Position numbers and translations under genes: made by a program. Below are positions 47,175-56,223 of a stretch of DNA of 64,000 bases, piece by piece (within the stretch, counting starts at the first letter, position 1; each line of letters starts with the position of its first letter). Source of the stretch: Gluconobacter wancherniae NBRC 103581. Its GTDB lineage: Bacteria; Pseudomonadota; Alphaproteobacteria; Acetobacterales; Acetobacteraceae. Where the stretch lies: positions 930,001-994,000 of the forward strand of contig NZ_BJUZ01000001.1 of assembly GCF_007988885.1 (NCBI RefSeq), in the 5' to 3' direction. The notes below the pieces were generated by a model. It was not told the DNA's origin and searched no databases. It saw only the letters and a program-made list of their open reading frames with translations.

Positions 47175-48080
47175 ATGAAGTCATTCGATGCAGTTATCGT
47201 GGGAGCAGGCTTTGCCGGCATGTCTGCGGCACTTCAGATTGCGCGTGCGAACCATACAGTCTGCGTAATTGATGCGGGCCTTTCCAGAAGCCGCTTTTCA
47301 TCTCGTCTGCACGGTATTTTCGGGTTCGATGGGGATACTCCGCACGGTGTCATAGGCCGAGCTCGGGCACAGCTTCTCGAATACCCTAACGTCACTTTCA
47401 TGGATGATTCCGTGGTGAATACAGAAGGGCGTGATGGCAATTTCTCAACCATACTCAAAACAGGGCAGGTTGTGCATTCACGTAAGATGATATTGGCATT
47501 TGGAGTGTCGGATGTTTTGCCCAATCTTCCCGGACTATATGAACGTTGGGGTAAAAGTGTTTTGCACTATTCACATCAGCAAGGATGTGAGTTTTATGAT
47601 CGGCGGTTGGGTGTCCTTCAGACATCGCCATCATCTGTGCAAAAAGCCCTGATCGTTGCTGAATGGGGGCAGGTCACCCTTTTCCTGAATGGTGGTGTCG
47701 CACCCAGCCCGGATTGTCTGGATATTCTGGCTCAGCGCGGCGTCAAGGTTGATCCCTCAATGATTGGAAAACTGGAAGGCAGGGGGACGGAGTTGTCGAC
47801 TATTGTTTTCATGAATGAGCGCGAAGTGGAACTGGATGCGCTTTACGTATCGCCTCAAACGAAACTGAACAGCACTGCCGCGGAAATGCTCGGTTGCGAA
47901 ATTGAGGACGGCCTGTGTGGGCCTATTGTGAAAGTTGATGAATTCCATCTGACGAGTGTCGCGGGCGTGTACGCAGTTGGGGATATCACGGGCACTTCCC
48001 GTAATGCCACGGACGCTTGTGCAGAAGGTATTCGGGCAGGGGGGTCATTGCATCGTGCCCTTCTCTGCGGCTTACACTAA
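47175..48080 (+). CDS. Thioredoxin-reductase-like flavoprotein lacking the CxxC motif
   Basis: FAD-dependent pyridine nucleotide-disulfide oxidoreductase fold, 301 residues, cytosolic. The FAD loop VGAGFAGMSAA is at residues 9-19 and the C-terminal FAD motif GVYAVGDITG near 264-273. Where thioredoxin reductases have C-x-x-C, this protein reads HYSHQQGCEFYDRR, that is H-Y-S-H. The second nucleotide loop, usually GxGxxG, reads LQTSPSSVQKAL, so NAD(P)H binding also looks altered. It therefore cannot be a classical thioredoxin reductase; a non-thiol oxidase or oxidoreductase in the TrxR-like family (as in some natural-product dithiol oxidase relatives) is possible. Co-directional with the AraC gene 48 bases upstream. 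Confidence 0.8.
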   Translation: MKSFDAVIVGAGFAGMSAALQIARANHTVCVIDAGLSRSRFSSRLHGIFGFDGDTPHGVIGRARAQLLEYPNVTFMDDSVVNTEGRDGNFSTILKTGQVVHSRKMILAFGVSDVLPNLPGLYERWGKSVLHYSHQQGCEFYDRRLGVLQTSPSSVQKALIVAEWGQVTLFLNGGVAPSPDCLDILAQRGVKVDPSMIGKLEGRGTELSTIVFMNEREVELDALYVSPQTKLNSTAAEMLGCEIEDGLCGPIVKVDEFHLTSVAGVYAVGDITGTSRNATDACAEGIRAGGSLHRALLCGLH

Positions 48081-48242
48081 ATGGAATATTTAATTTTTAA
48101 TATTTGGTAATTTTTTGCGGTCAAAGGTGAAGTATTCAGGGTACCTCTCTGGACATTCGCGCGTACAAAGGTTTTTCTGAGCCAAAGCATCAGTGATGCG
48201 TTACAGCCGTTAGTCAACGGAACTGCAAGGAATTTTAAAGCG

Positions 48243-49889
48243 ATGGCCAATTTAAGCCCTCTGGCAGGCAAAACGCTTGACCGCTCGCAATTAACAGATA
48301 TTCCGGCGTTGATTGCTGCGTATTATGACCGCAAGCCAGACGTTTCGATCGCAGCCCAGCGCGTATCGTTTGGGACGTCAGGGCATCGCGGATCATCGCT
48401 TCATACCAGTTTCAACGAAGGTCATATCCTTGCGATCTGTGAAGCGATCTGCCGCCATCGCAAGGCAGAAGGGATAGACGGACCTCTGTTCATCGGGATC
48501 GACACTCACGCCCTCTCAGGCCCGGCACAACGTTCTGCGCTGGAGGTTTTTGCGGCTCATGGCGTTGCTGTGCGGATAGATCGCAATGACGGCTATACGC
48601 CGACCCCAGTCATCTCCCATGCTATTCTGAGCTATAACAAAGGCCGCACAACAGGCCTCGCGGATGGCGTGGTCATAACGCCATCCCACAACCCTCCTGC
48701 GGATGGCGGCTTCAAGTACAACCCACCCAATGGCGGCCCTGCGGATACAGCAGTTACCAAAGCTGTCCAGGATATGGCCAACGGTTTTCTGGCAGATGGC
48801 CTTAAGGATGTGAAACGGCTGCCCTACGATGACGCACGTAAGGCCACATGCGTTGAGGGCTACGATTTCGTAACCCCGTATGTAGAAGATCTGGGCTCCG
48901 TGATCGACATGGAAGCGATCCGCGAAGCTGGTGTCAAAATTGGAATTGACCCGCTTGGTGGTGCTGCCGTGGGTTACTGGCAGCCGATTATTGATCGCTA
49001 CGGCTTGAACGCCACCATCGTGAGCGATGTTGTTGATCCCACTTTCTCTTTCATGACCGCCGACTGGGATGGGCAAATCCGCATGGACTGCTCTTCGCCA
49101 TACGCTATGGCGCGTTTAATCGATATGGGAAGCCGCTTTAATGTGGCGTTTGCCAACGATACGGATGCAGACCGTCATGGTATTGTGGCTATGCCAGACG
49201 GGCTGATGAACCCAAATCATTATTTGGCTGTCGCCGTCGCATACCTGTTTCAGAACCGGCCGGAATGGAAGTCAGATCTTGGGGTTGGTAAAACGCTGGT
49301 CAGCAGTGGGCTGATTGACCGCGTTGCGAAAGATATGGGCCGCGAACTCGTGGAAGTTCCTGTGGGGCTGAAGTGGTTTGTTCCGGGCCTTATTGACGGG
49401 TCTTTAGGCTTTGGGGGAGAAGAAAGTGCCGGCGCAACCTTTCTTCGACGTGATGGCACAGTCTGGACGACTGATAAAGACGGTCTGATTCTGGGGCTAC
49501 TTGCAGCTGAAATTACTGCAAAAACCGGGAAGAACCCAAGCGAGCATTATCATGAAATTACGGCCCGTCTTGGCACACCGTATTACGCCCGGATAGATGC
49601 CGCCGCGAGCCCTGAGCAGAAAGCAAAACTCAGCAAACTGGCACCTGAACAGTTTCCGCTGGAAGTGCTGGCTGGAGACCAAATCATCAGTAAACTTACG
49701 CGCGCGCCTGGCAATGACGCACCAATCGGTGGCCTGAAAGTTGTCACCGCTAATGGCTGGTTTGCTGCGCGTCCGTCCGGCACAGAGGATGTTTACAAGA
49801 TCTATGCTGAGAGTTTCAAAAGTCCTGAGCATTTGAAGGCGATACAGGCAGAAGCGCAGGAAGCAATATCGAAAGTTTTTGCTTCCTGA
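48243..49889 (+). CDS. pgm: Alpha-D-glucose phosphoglucomutase
   Basis: Cytosolic enzyme of 548 residues that interconverts glucose 1- and 6-phosphate, feeding UDP-glucose and polysaccharide synthesis. The phosphoserine loop is in VITPSHNPP, the metal site in NDTDADRHG, the sugar loop in GFGGEESAG and the phosphate-binding loop in [16 protein letters not shown]. The early [10 protein letters not shown] motif is also typical. Length matches the bacterial Pgm family (about 545). ATG 48243 has AAGGA upstream. A hairpin terminator starts 10 bases past the stop. Confidence 0.95.
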   Translation: MANLSPLAGKTLDRSQLTDIPALIAAYYDRKPDVSIAAQRVSFGTSGHRGSSLHTSFNEGHILAICEAICRHRKAEGIDGPLFIGIDTHALSGPAQRSALEVFAAHGVAVRIDRNDGYTPTPVISHAILSYNKGRTTGLADGVVITPSHNPPADGGFKYNPPNGGPADTAVTKAVQDMANGFLADGLKDVKRLPYDDARKATCVEGYDFVTPYVEDLGSVIDMEAIREAGVKIGIDPLGGAAVGYWQPIIDRYGLNATIVSDVVDPTFSFMTADWDGQIRMDCSSPYAMARLIDMGSRFNVAFANDTDADRHGIVAMPDGLMNPNHYLAVAVAYLFQNRPEWKSDLGVGKTLVSSGLIDRVAKDMGRELVEVPVGLKWFVPGLIDGSLGFGGEESAGATFLRRDGTVWTTDKDGLILGLLAAEITAKTGKNPSEHYHEITARLGTPYYARIDAAASPEQKAKLSKLAPEQFPLEVLAGDQIISKLTRAPGNDAPIGGLKVVTANGWFAARPSGTEDVYKIYAESFKSPEHLKAIQAEAQEAISKVFAS

Positions 49890-49899
49890 TCTTATGATT

Positions 49900-49936
49900 T
49901 TCAGGATGAAGTCAAAATCCATGACTTTATCCTGAA
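49900..49936. terminator. Hairpin between pgm and a minus-strand coding fragment
   Basis: TTCAGGATGAAGTCA and TGACTTTATCCTGAA form a 15-base-pair stem with one G-T pair around a seven-base loop, followed on the plus strand by TTTC. Confidence 0.75.
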
Positions 49937-49965
49937 TTTCAGGCGCTCTGATAAACTTGGAAGGA

Positions 49966-50198
49966 CTAAAGAGCCGCAGATATGATTTGTCGACATCGGC
50001 GGTCAGTACGGTGGATACCCACTCCCGCGCGTCACCATGACACCAGCGGTTGAAGTGCTGATGGGACTGTCTTCCAGTTTCCGGAGAGTTCAGGCAGACA
50101 TGACGGAAGAATTCGAAATTCACGGCCCGGTAAAAGGCTTCAAGCTGATCTCCAGCTGCATCATATGTCATACCCGATAACGGCATGAGGAATGGCAT
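49966..50198 (-). pseudogene. Unrecognised coding fragment, probably frameshifted
   Basis: On the minus strand a frame with natural codon use encodes about 77 residues beginning MPFLMPLSGMTYDAAGDQLE and including FYRAVNFEFFRHVCLNSPE. No family is recognised. Its stop is missing: the frame runs on through the pgm terminator into antisense pgm, whereas a shift of one frame would meet a stop at about 49966. A good GGGGAGGAAA ribosome site at about 50223-50233 precedes it, but the first ATG after that site (about 50201) is in another frame and ends after 14 codons. Both facts suggest a small gene broken by one or two frameshifts. It is divergent from the helicase gene. Confidence 0.35.
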
Positions 50199-50339
50199 CG
50201 TAGAAAGCGCATCAAAACCAGAGTGTTTCCTCCCCTAACTGACTTTTGGGAGGGTGTAAAAAAGCCTGAAGTCTGCCAAAAGAGCCCCGAAGACGCATTA
50301 ATGCATGCAATATCTGGGGAAGGGGGCGAAAGACAGATC

Positions 50340-51659
50340 ATGGTGGCACTTACGACCTCCCAGACGCGGGCACTTGAGGAAATTATTGCGGCACAGGCTT
50401 CTGCGCGCCCCACGCATCTACTGACGGGGTATGCAGGGAGCGGAAAAACCACGTTGATGCAGGCTGTTGCGCGTCACTTCCAAGCCCAGAACCTTGTGGT
50501 GGTCATTACTGCGCCAACCCATAAGGCAACGGCGGTTCTTCGTTCCAAAGTGGATAAGGAGATGGATTGCCGGACGATCCAGAGTATTCTCAGCCTTCAG
50601 CCCTCTGCTCAGGGAGCCAAAACCTCACTGGTCCGCTCCAAGCGCCCTCAAACTATCGCTGATGGCGTGGTGATCGTGGACGAGTGCTCGATGCTCTCCG
50701 CTGAGTTGATGAACTGGATCCGCGAGCTTCTGAAATATTGCTTTGTGCTTTTTGTAGGCGACCCTGCTCAGCTTCCACCTGTGGGGGAAGGTGCGTCCCC
50801 GTCCTTCTCCGTTCCATCCAGATCTCACCTTGATACAGTCGTACGCCAGGCTGCTGATAATCCCATTCTTGCAGCTGCAACAGCTATCCGTAAAAATCAG
50901 GGAAATGCACCAGACTGGGGTTGGGTCAAGGCCGCAAAGCACGGGCAGCTTGGCCTGTTCGTGCCAAAAGATACAGAAAGTTGGCTGCGTAAAGCGTTCC
51001 TCTCGGAGGCGTTCGACGCGGATAATGACTGGTGCCGTTATCTGTGCTGGACAAACGAGCGTGCCAGTCAGGTCAACCAGATGATCCGTCGCTGGCGATA
51101 TGGAGACGACACCCCCACTCCCTTTATGCCGGGAGAGCGTGTTGTTTCTCGGTCTCCCGTTTCTCGCCAGAGTGAGGAGGGCCCACGTTTATGCATTGTT
51201 ACGAATGAAGAAGTCATGGTTCTGGCTATTCGTGAAAGCAGGCTTGGTTATGCCTTTAAAACCTGTGGCGATTTGCCCGGTTGGTCCACAAACATTCCAT
51301 CCTGGGAAATTACTCTTCTGAGCTCATCTGGTGAGGAAGTAACCGCGCATATGCCTAAGGACCAGCGGGATGTCGATGCTGCGGACAGACGTCTCGTTCG
51401 CGAAGCGAAATCTCAGCACAAGCGCTGGAATCAGCGGTTCTCCTTTTTAAATTCACTCCTCAAGTTACAGCCAATCTACGCGATGACCGTACACACATCG
51501 CAGGGCAGCACGTTTACGAATGCGTTTATCGACCTCTCCGATATAGGCAGGCGAGCAAGCGAAAATCCGTTAGAGACACAGCAGCTCTGCTATGTAGCCA
51601 TCACCCGCGCCACGGACATGGTATTTCTTGTAAATACGCGTGGCATAAGTCACGCATAG
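50340..51659 (+). CDS. RecD/Dda-like superfamily 1 DNA helicase
   Basis: ATP-dependent helicase of 439 residues. Walker A GYAGSGKTTL is at about residues 30-39, Walker B VVIVDECSML follows, then motif III VGDPAQLPPVG, and the C-terminal UvrD-like part has AMTVHTSQGSTF and QQLCYVAITRATDMVFL. This is the compact RecD2/Dda layout without the RecBC-binding N-terminal domain, as in phage Dda and many stand-alone bacterial homologs. The frame is open from GTG 50223, but that start would overlap the control region of the divergent minus-strand fragment; ATG 50340 or ATG 50301 are better. Role in repair or replication restart is inferred. Confidence 0.85.
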   Translation: MVALTTSQTRALEEIIAAQASARPTHLLTGYAGSGKTTLMQAVARHFQAQNLVVVITAPTHKATAVLRSKVDKEMDCRTIQSILSLQPSAQGAKTSLVRSKRPQTIADGVVIVDECSMLSAELMNWIRELLKYCFVLFVGDPAQLPPVGEGASPSFSVPSRSHLDTVVRQAADNPILAAATAIRKNQGNAPDWGWVKAAKHGQLGLFVPKDTESWLRKAFLSEAFDADNDWCRYLCWTNERASQVNQMIRRWRYGDDTPTPFMPGERVVSRSPVSRQSEEGPRLCIVTNEEVMVLAIRESRLGYAFKTCGDLPGWSTNIPSWEITLLSSSGEEVTAHMPKDQRDVDAADRRLVREAKSQHKRWNQRFSFLNSLLKLQPIYAMTVHTSQGSTFTNAFIDLSDIGRRASENPLETQQLCYVAITRATDMVFLVNTRGISHA

Positions 51660-51678
51660 AGATTCTACTCTCGGATTA

Positions 51679-52009
51679 TTATGCGCAGCCCTGAAGAAGG
51701 GCCTCCAGACGCTCCATAAAGAGCGGAACGAGCGGGTTGGTGTTGCGAATATTATCCACGATCGAAATATGCTGCGGCCAGAGACCAGCTTCTTTAAAAG
51801 ACAGCAATTGAAGTTTTTTTCTCGCGCTGATCGGTGATGATATTGAGATCCGTGGGAAACGTGATTGTTCCGCCTGTCAAAGTCATCTGGCGCATGAATT
51901 CTATTGAGGTGATCAGGGCGGCAATGAGTGCGCTCTTTTCGGCACAGGGATGATGCAATAATTCGTCTTTTGTATTGATGCCATAGACTGTTACGGTATC
52001 GGTACGGAA
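51679..52009 (-). pseudogene. Remnant of a LysR-type regulator (substrate-binding domain), truncated and frameshifted
   Basis: Reading the minus strand gives a LysR-like C-terminal half: TDTVTVYGINTKDELLHH, then SALIAALITSIEFMRQM, TLTGGTITFPTDLNIITDQ, and after a frame change LQLLSFKEAGLWPQHISIVD up to MERLEALLQGCA and a stop at 51679. The frame change falls in a run of seven Ts (plus strand, 51814-51820); removing one base joins the two halves. The N-terminal DNA-binding half is absent, and an in-frame stop lies at 52010. The LysR call rests on pattern similarity only. Confidence 0.6.
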
Positions 52010-52080
52010 TCATTCTGCCGTTTTGTTAAATGCCTTTGTTCTTTGCCTATAAGTTCCCGCTGCAGGAGAGCCCCTTAACC

Positions 52081-54474
52081 ATGCGCCCATTCCGATCTGG
52101 ATCGCTATCATCCAAGAAAGCGTTGATGTTGGTCTCGTGTCTGGCGGGCGTGGGCTCAGCAATGCTCCTTCTTTACCCGGACAAAGCCTTGGGTAGGACG
52201 TCCGTTAAACACACGGCCAAGCACGCCCCTAAATCCAGCACAGCATTTGCCGCGAAGCCGGTTGCAGCACCGCATCGCCGTCTGTCCCCGAAGGATGTAA
52301 CATCCTCCAAGGATGAGGTGGTCAGCGTATCCACGACGCGTCATGCGAATAGTCGTGGCGGCGGAATGATGCGTGTCGAGACTGCTCCTTATGGCATTCA
52401 GACCATCAGCAAGCAGTTCATTGAAGCCCGTAGCCCCACGAGCACAGCTCTTGACCTCATCAAGAACCTGCCGAGTGTAAACGTTTCCACACCAGACACA
52501 TCAGGTATGCAAGGCGGTTCGATTCAGAGCCGAAGTCTGACAGATGCCGACATGGCGCTGATGATGGACGGGGCCCCTGCTGCAAGCGCCGCATATATGG
52601 CTGAGAACGTTGACTCCGAAAACCTTGATAGCGTCAGCATTCTTCCGGGATCCTCTCCAATTGACCTTCCTGCTACGTCCGCTGCTGCTGGGGTGATGCA
52701 GGAGACTACCCATGATGCACAGCACAAGCACGGCGGCATGATGGATTTCTCCTATGGCACCAATAACCTGTCGCGTGAGTTCATTCGCCTAGAATCTGGC
52801 GATATCGGAAAGACAGGTCTTCGCTCGTATATTTCGTTCTCGAACACGCATGCGCGTTCGTGGATGGGAGCTGGGATTAATGAGCGTCGCCATCTCGATT
52901 TCGGAATTCGCAAGGACTGGCAGAACGGCTCTTTTGCGAAGCTCTTCATGTCATGGAATAGTGAAGACTTTACAATTGATCGTTTTCCAACTGCTGCCCA
53001 ATTCTATAATTACAAGCATACGGGGCAGGGGTATGGCCGTAAGGCCGGATTCGATGCTGCGGGGAATGATTACTGGAAGAATAACATTGATCATTGGAAC
53101 CAGATTTTTCTGACTGCTCCAATGCACTTTGTTTTGACACGAAAACTGAGCTTTGATCTTCGCCCTTACTACAACATTGGTAAAGGATGGGATGGCTCAT
53201 CTAGCGGGTTTGCTGCTGTTGGTAATACAACCACTAACTATCTGGGGACACCGATTGCTGCCGGTACTCCTCTGACAGGTTATTACCTTCAAAACTATGC
53301 CCGTCAGGTCGGTGCTACGGCCATTCTCGGTTACGACATTGATAGCCACAACCACTTCGAAGTGGGCTACTGGTACCAGAACCAGAACTATCTGCAGCAT
53401 TTCCCCGTAAGCATTACAAATGCGGATGGTTCAAATCCGAGCCCAAACGCGCTCGGATCACAGATTTATTCCGGAGGCAAACGTTCCTTTTCCGGAAACA
53501 GAACCGGCTTCGAAATTCATTCGCTCTTTCTTGAGGAAACAGCGAAGTACCTCAAAAACAAGCTGATCCTGAATGCTGGCTTCAAGTATGTCATGTCAAA
53601 TATGTGGTATGATCGTTACCCGGCAAACAGCCAGGTCGGTCAGAACCTAACCGCACCGCTGCCACATTTCTCGGCAAGCTACATCATCAACGATCATCAT
53701 CAGGTTTATGTGAACGCCGAGGGTGACTTCCGGCAGCCCTCTCCGTCGGGCATTGCGAACTCTTCAATCACGGGAACCCTTCCCAAGAACCAGTATTCTA
53801 TCAAGGAAGAACTGGGTTATCGCTATCACGACAACTATATCGTCGCTGATCTCGCACTGTTTAACTACAATATTACAAATCGTCTTCTCACGACGTATAT
53901 CGGAAACGGTCAGTCTGGCGTTGTTAACGCAGGCAATCAGACGGCCCGTGGTTTTGATGTCATGCTTTCTGCGCAGCCGCTTTATGGCTTCAGCCCATAT
54001 GTTTCATTCGAATATCTGAATGCTCGTATGGACTCTAACCTGGCAGCTCAAGATGTTTATGGCGTCATGTCCTACATGCCGACAAAGGGCACTCAGGCAC
54101 CGCAGTCTCCGCATGTTCTGGCGAATTTCGGCCTGACATATACCAACAAGGGCTTCTTCGCGAATGGCACAGTCCATTACACTGGGCCGCAGTCTGTCAC
54201 CCTTGCAGGCGACCAGAGAATTCCTGGTTATGTCACCGATACGCTATCACTTGGGTATCATTTCAAGCCATTTTACTACGCCAAGTCCCCGACAATCCGT
54301 CTGAACTTCACGAACCTCACGGGCTCGATCGTTCGGACCGGTTCAAATGGCGTAGGTAACAATGCCTATGCTGTTCGACTATTAAACGGCAATATGACGA
54401 AGACCGCCAGTTCTGCACAATTTTATGTAGAACCGCGTTTCAGCATGACCGGAACGATCTCGACGTCCTTCTGA
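52081..54474 (+). CDS. TonB-dependent outer-membrane receptor
   Basis: Outer-membrane receptor of 797 residues. A signal/hydrophobic N-terminus is followed by a low-complexity basic linker (residues 40-75, HTAKHAPKSSTAFAAK), a plug domain (PYGIQTISKQFIEARSPTSTALDLIKNLPSVNVS...DADMALMMDGAP) and a 22-strand barrel ending in VEPRFSMTGTISTSF. ATG 52081 has AGGAGAG upstream; the longer frame to 52030 is not needed. Substrate unknown: no Fur-like site is evident nearby, and the plug resembles receptors common in acetic acid bacteria that are not typical siderophore receptors. Terminator follows. Confidence 0.88.
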   Translation: MRPFRSGSLSSKKALMLVSCLAGVGSAMLLLYPDKALGRTSVKHTAKHAPKSSTAFAAKPVAAPHRRLSPKDVTSSKDEVVSVSTTRHANSRGGGMMRVETAPYGIQTISKQFIEARSPTSTALDLIKNLPSVNVSTPDTSGMQGGSIQSRSLTDADMALMMDGAPAASAAYMAENVDSENLDSVSILPGSSPIDLPATSAAAGVMQETTHDAQHKHGGMMDFSYGTNNLSREFIRLESGDIGKTGLRSYISFSNTHARSWMGAGINERRHLDFGIRKDWQNGSFAKLFMSWNSEDFTIDRFPTAAQFYNYKHTGQGYGRKAGFDAAGNDYWKNNIDHWNQIFLTAPMHFVLTRKLSFDLRPYYNIGKGWDGSSSGFAAVGNTTTNYLGTPIAAGTPLTGYYLQNYARQVGATAILGYDIDSHNHFEVGYWYQNQNYLQHFPVSITNADGSNPSPNALGSQIYSGGKRSFSGNRTGFEIHSLFLEETAKYLKNKLILNAGFKYVMSNMWYDRYPANSQVGQNLTAPLPHFSASYIINDHHQVYVNAEGDFRQPSPSGIANSSITGTLPKNQYSIKEELGYRYHDNYIVADLALFNYNITNRLLTTYIGNGQSGVVNAGNQTARGFDVMLSAQPLYGFSPYVSFEYLNARMDSNLAAQDVYGVMSYMPTKGTQAPQSPHVLANFGLTYTNKGFFANGTVHYTGPQSVTLAGDQRIPGYVTDTLSLGYHFKPFYYAKSPTIRLNFTNLTGSIVRTGSNGVGNNAYAVRLLNGNMTKTASSAQFYVEPRFSMTGTISTSF

Positions 54475-54505
54475 TCCGAAACCTTTTCCTTTATCAACAA
54501 ATAAT

Positions 54506-54535
54506 AACCCCCCGTCTTTTCAGGTAGGGGGTTTT
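54506..54535 (+). terminator. Intrinsic terminator of the first TonB receptor gene
   Basis: AACCCCC and GGGGGTT stem with a loop of about 14 bases, followed by TTCTGTT, 32 bases past the stop. Confidence 0.8.
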
Positions 54536-54687
54536 CTGTTCGAAAAACTACTCCTGCTTTCAAAAAGCTTGGGCTCAGGACCCATTGATTCGATTACGGA
54601 AATCTAATTCAGGCTCTACAAAAAGACTGAAAATAAGCGGTCTGTTTTAGCTGACGAACGAACAAAGAGCGTCTCTGCGACAGCCCG

Positions 54688-54945
54688 ATGGATATCAGTG
54701 ATTACACCGGAGCCTCTGCTCTGCTGGACAGCCTTTGCATGGCGCAAGGGATGCTGACGAACCGGAGTTGTGATGTTGTCTGGTTCTGAGATGCCTTGGA
54801 GAAAAAAGAGATCAGGCCCCGCATACCAGGTAGAAAATCCCGCAGAAAACCAGTCGAATACGACGCCCGAAAATACAAAAGACGCAATCGCGTCGAAATC
54901 ATGATCGGCCGCCTCCCTGCCTCCCCGCTTTTTGTCATTTGGTAA
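54688..54945 (+). pseudogene. IS5-family (IS427-like) transposase C-terminal remnant
   Basis: The frame reads LLDSLCMAQGMLTNRSCDVVWF, a stop codon, then DALEKKEIRPRIPGRKSRRK and PVEYDARKYKRRNRVEIMIGRL. This is the C-terminal DDE region of IS5-family transposases (usual form DRGYDADWFR, then IPGRKSRKKP, then YKRRNRIEIMFGRLKDWRR). The catalytic DRGYD region is mutated (NRSCDVVWF), a TGA interrupts it, and the end is lost after IGRL. A dead fragment of an insertion sequence. Confidence 0.75.
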
Positions 54946-54949
54946 TCAG

Positions 54950-55501
54950 GTGCCTGTTGTTTCAGCAGCCGTACTGCTCATGATTACACCGTCTGCTGCT
55001 GAGTTCGTTCACAATCTGGCGCCTGTGGCTGGAGACGTTGTCTACTGGAAAGTAGACACGTTCGAGATGGAAGAGCCATCGGACGCAGGACCTCTTTATG
55101 AGTCTACCTGAAACCACACGACTTTGCAGGTCTCGAAAAAGGATCGCGGATATAAATATGTGCAGTGCTAGTATCCAGCAGAGCATACACTGGAGAAGGT
55201 TGCAGAAATACACGTCCTATTTTCCGGTGAACTGATGATTCATTTTGAATTCTTCTCGATGGCAGTGAAGCAGTGTAGCTCAGTCCGTTGTAGGGATGAG
55301 GACCGCCTGAATGAGCTCATCGCTGAGCGTGTACGACTGGATATTAACATTGTAAATCTATATGTGATGACGATCGAAGTCGGCGACATGCACCGCGTCG
55401 CCTCGCCGGATATCACAGCCGTAAAGAAGTGCTACAACCAAATGTTGTTACTCAATCCCGGTAAGGTGATATGTATGACAGTTGTATTGATGGCTGAATA
55501 A
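54950..55501 (+). pseudogene. Unrecognised gene remnant with two in-frame stops
   Basis: One plus-strand frame stays coding-like for about 180 codons, broken only by TGA at 55109 and TAG at 55169. Readable parts are VPVVSAAVLLMITPSAAEFV, HNLAPVAGDVVYWKVDTFEM, EKVAEIHVLFSGELMIHFEF and the last 88 codons from ATG 55235 (CRDEDRLNELIAERVRLDIN ... LLLNPGKVICMTVVLMAE). I do not recognise the family. The open C-terminal part alone could be mistaken for a gene, but it continues the same frame as the broken upstream part. Confidence 0.5.
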
Positions 55502-55608
55502 ATCGAACAGTTTCTCGATGCTGATTTACACGGCGGCTTGGCTGTAAGTATCTGAATTAGAGACCCACATATGCCTGCAACGCTGGCACAATGAAGGCAG
55601 GGTTATAG

Positions 55609-55893
55609 CGTTCTGCTCTCAAATCTTGGCAAGCCTTTCCCATTCCTGGGCCTCCTGCAGAAATTGCAAACGGCAAAAGTGGCGGAGCAGTGCTCGATGG
55701 CCTTAGTGAAGTCTATGAAAAATCAGGTGGAGATGTTGAAGCGCTTTAGGTGAGTGGGGCGCAAATTGCGCTAAATCTGGCATAAAAGCACAATTGCCAG
55801 TTCGCCTTTATGACGAATGATACCCCTCCATGTGGGAGCACCTTCACCTACGAAGGGACTTTCATCGGCTTTTTTGGAACGCCACTGCGTTAG
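55609..55893 (+). pseudogene. Second broken coding frame
   Basis: A plus-strand frame with two internal stops reads ALKSWQAFPIPGPPAEIANG, LDGLSEVYEKSGGDVEAL, then QIALNLA and FAFMTNDTPPCGSTFTYEGT. No family is recognised. It is in a different frame from the remnant to its left and may be a frameshifted continuation of it or a different gene. Confidence 0.35.
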
Positions 55894-56168
55894 CATCTAC
55901 ACATCATCCAGTTTCGCCGAACTGGAACTGCGGGTGGAGAGCAAAAAATAAACTCATCTTGATGTGATAATTTTGCAACATTCACTCAAAGCAATATGGC
56001 GCTGTTTCTCTTTTCATAGAAAAATGCTCGGTTAGAGCGATCCTTAAAAATGAGAGTTTTTCAATAAAATTCAATTAATTAAATACTTTTTCTTTATTCA
56101 TAATTTGTCATGATTCCCTGCATTTTGTTTTTAAATTTCTCTCAAATCATTTGTAACTAAAAATACGT

Positions 56169-56187
56169 ATTGCGAATCATTCTTATG
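56169..56187. promoter_or_regulatory. Candidate Fur box upstream of the siderophore receptor gene
   Basis: The minus strand here contains AAGAATGATTCGCAAT, similar to the classical Fur consensus GATAATGATAATCATTATC in its left half and core. It lies about 40 bases before the ATG of the TonB siderophore receptor, the usual place for iron repression. Confidence 0.45.
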
Positions 56188-56223
56188 TTCAACATTCTCC
56201 CGCTTCCAAAAGGGAACTGTTGA

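Larger units (their letters stand above)
54475..56223. other. 1.75 kb of decayed DNA between two TonB receptor genes
   Basis: After the terminator this stretch contains no intact gene. It holds an IS5-type transposase remnant, a coding frame with two stop codons, another broken frame, and finally an AT-rich promoter region for the siderophore receptor. Details are given in the separate entries. Confidence 0.75.

Noticed and set aside
54702-54938. Minus-strand ORF of 78 residues
   Set aside because: It is the antisense of the IS5-type transposase remnant, which explains the sequence better.
55235-55501. Intact 88-residue gene
   Set aside because: It is the last part of a longer frame broken by two stop codons, so it is better read as a pseudogene tail.
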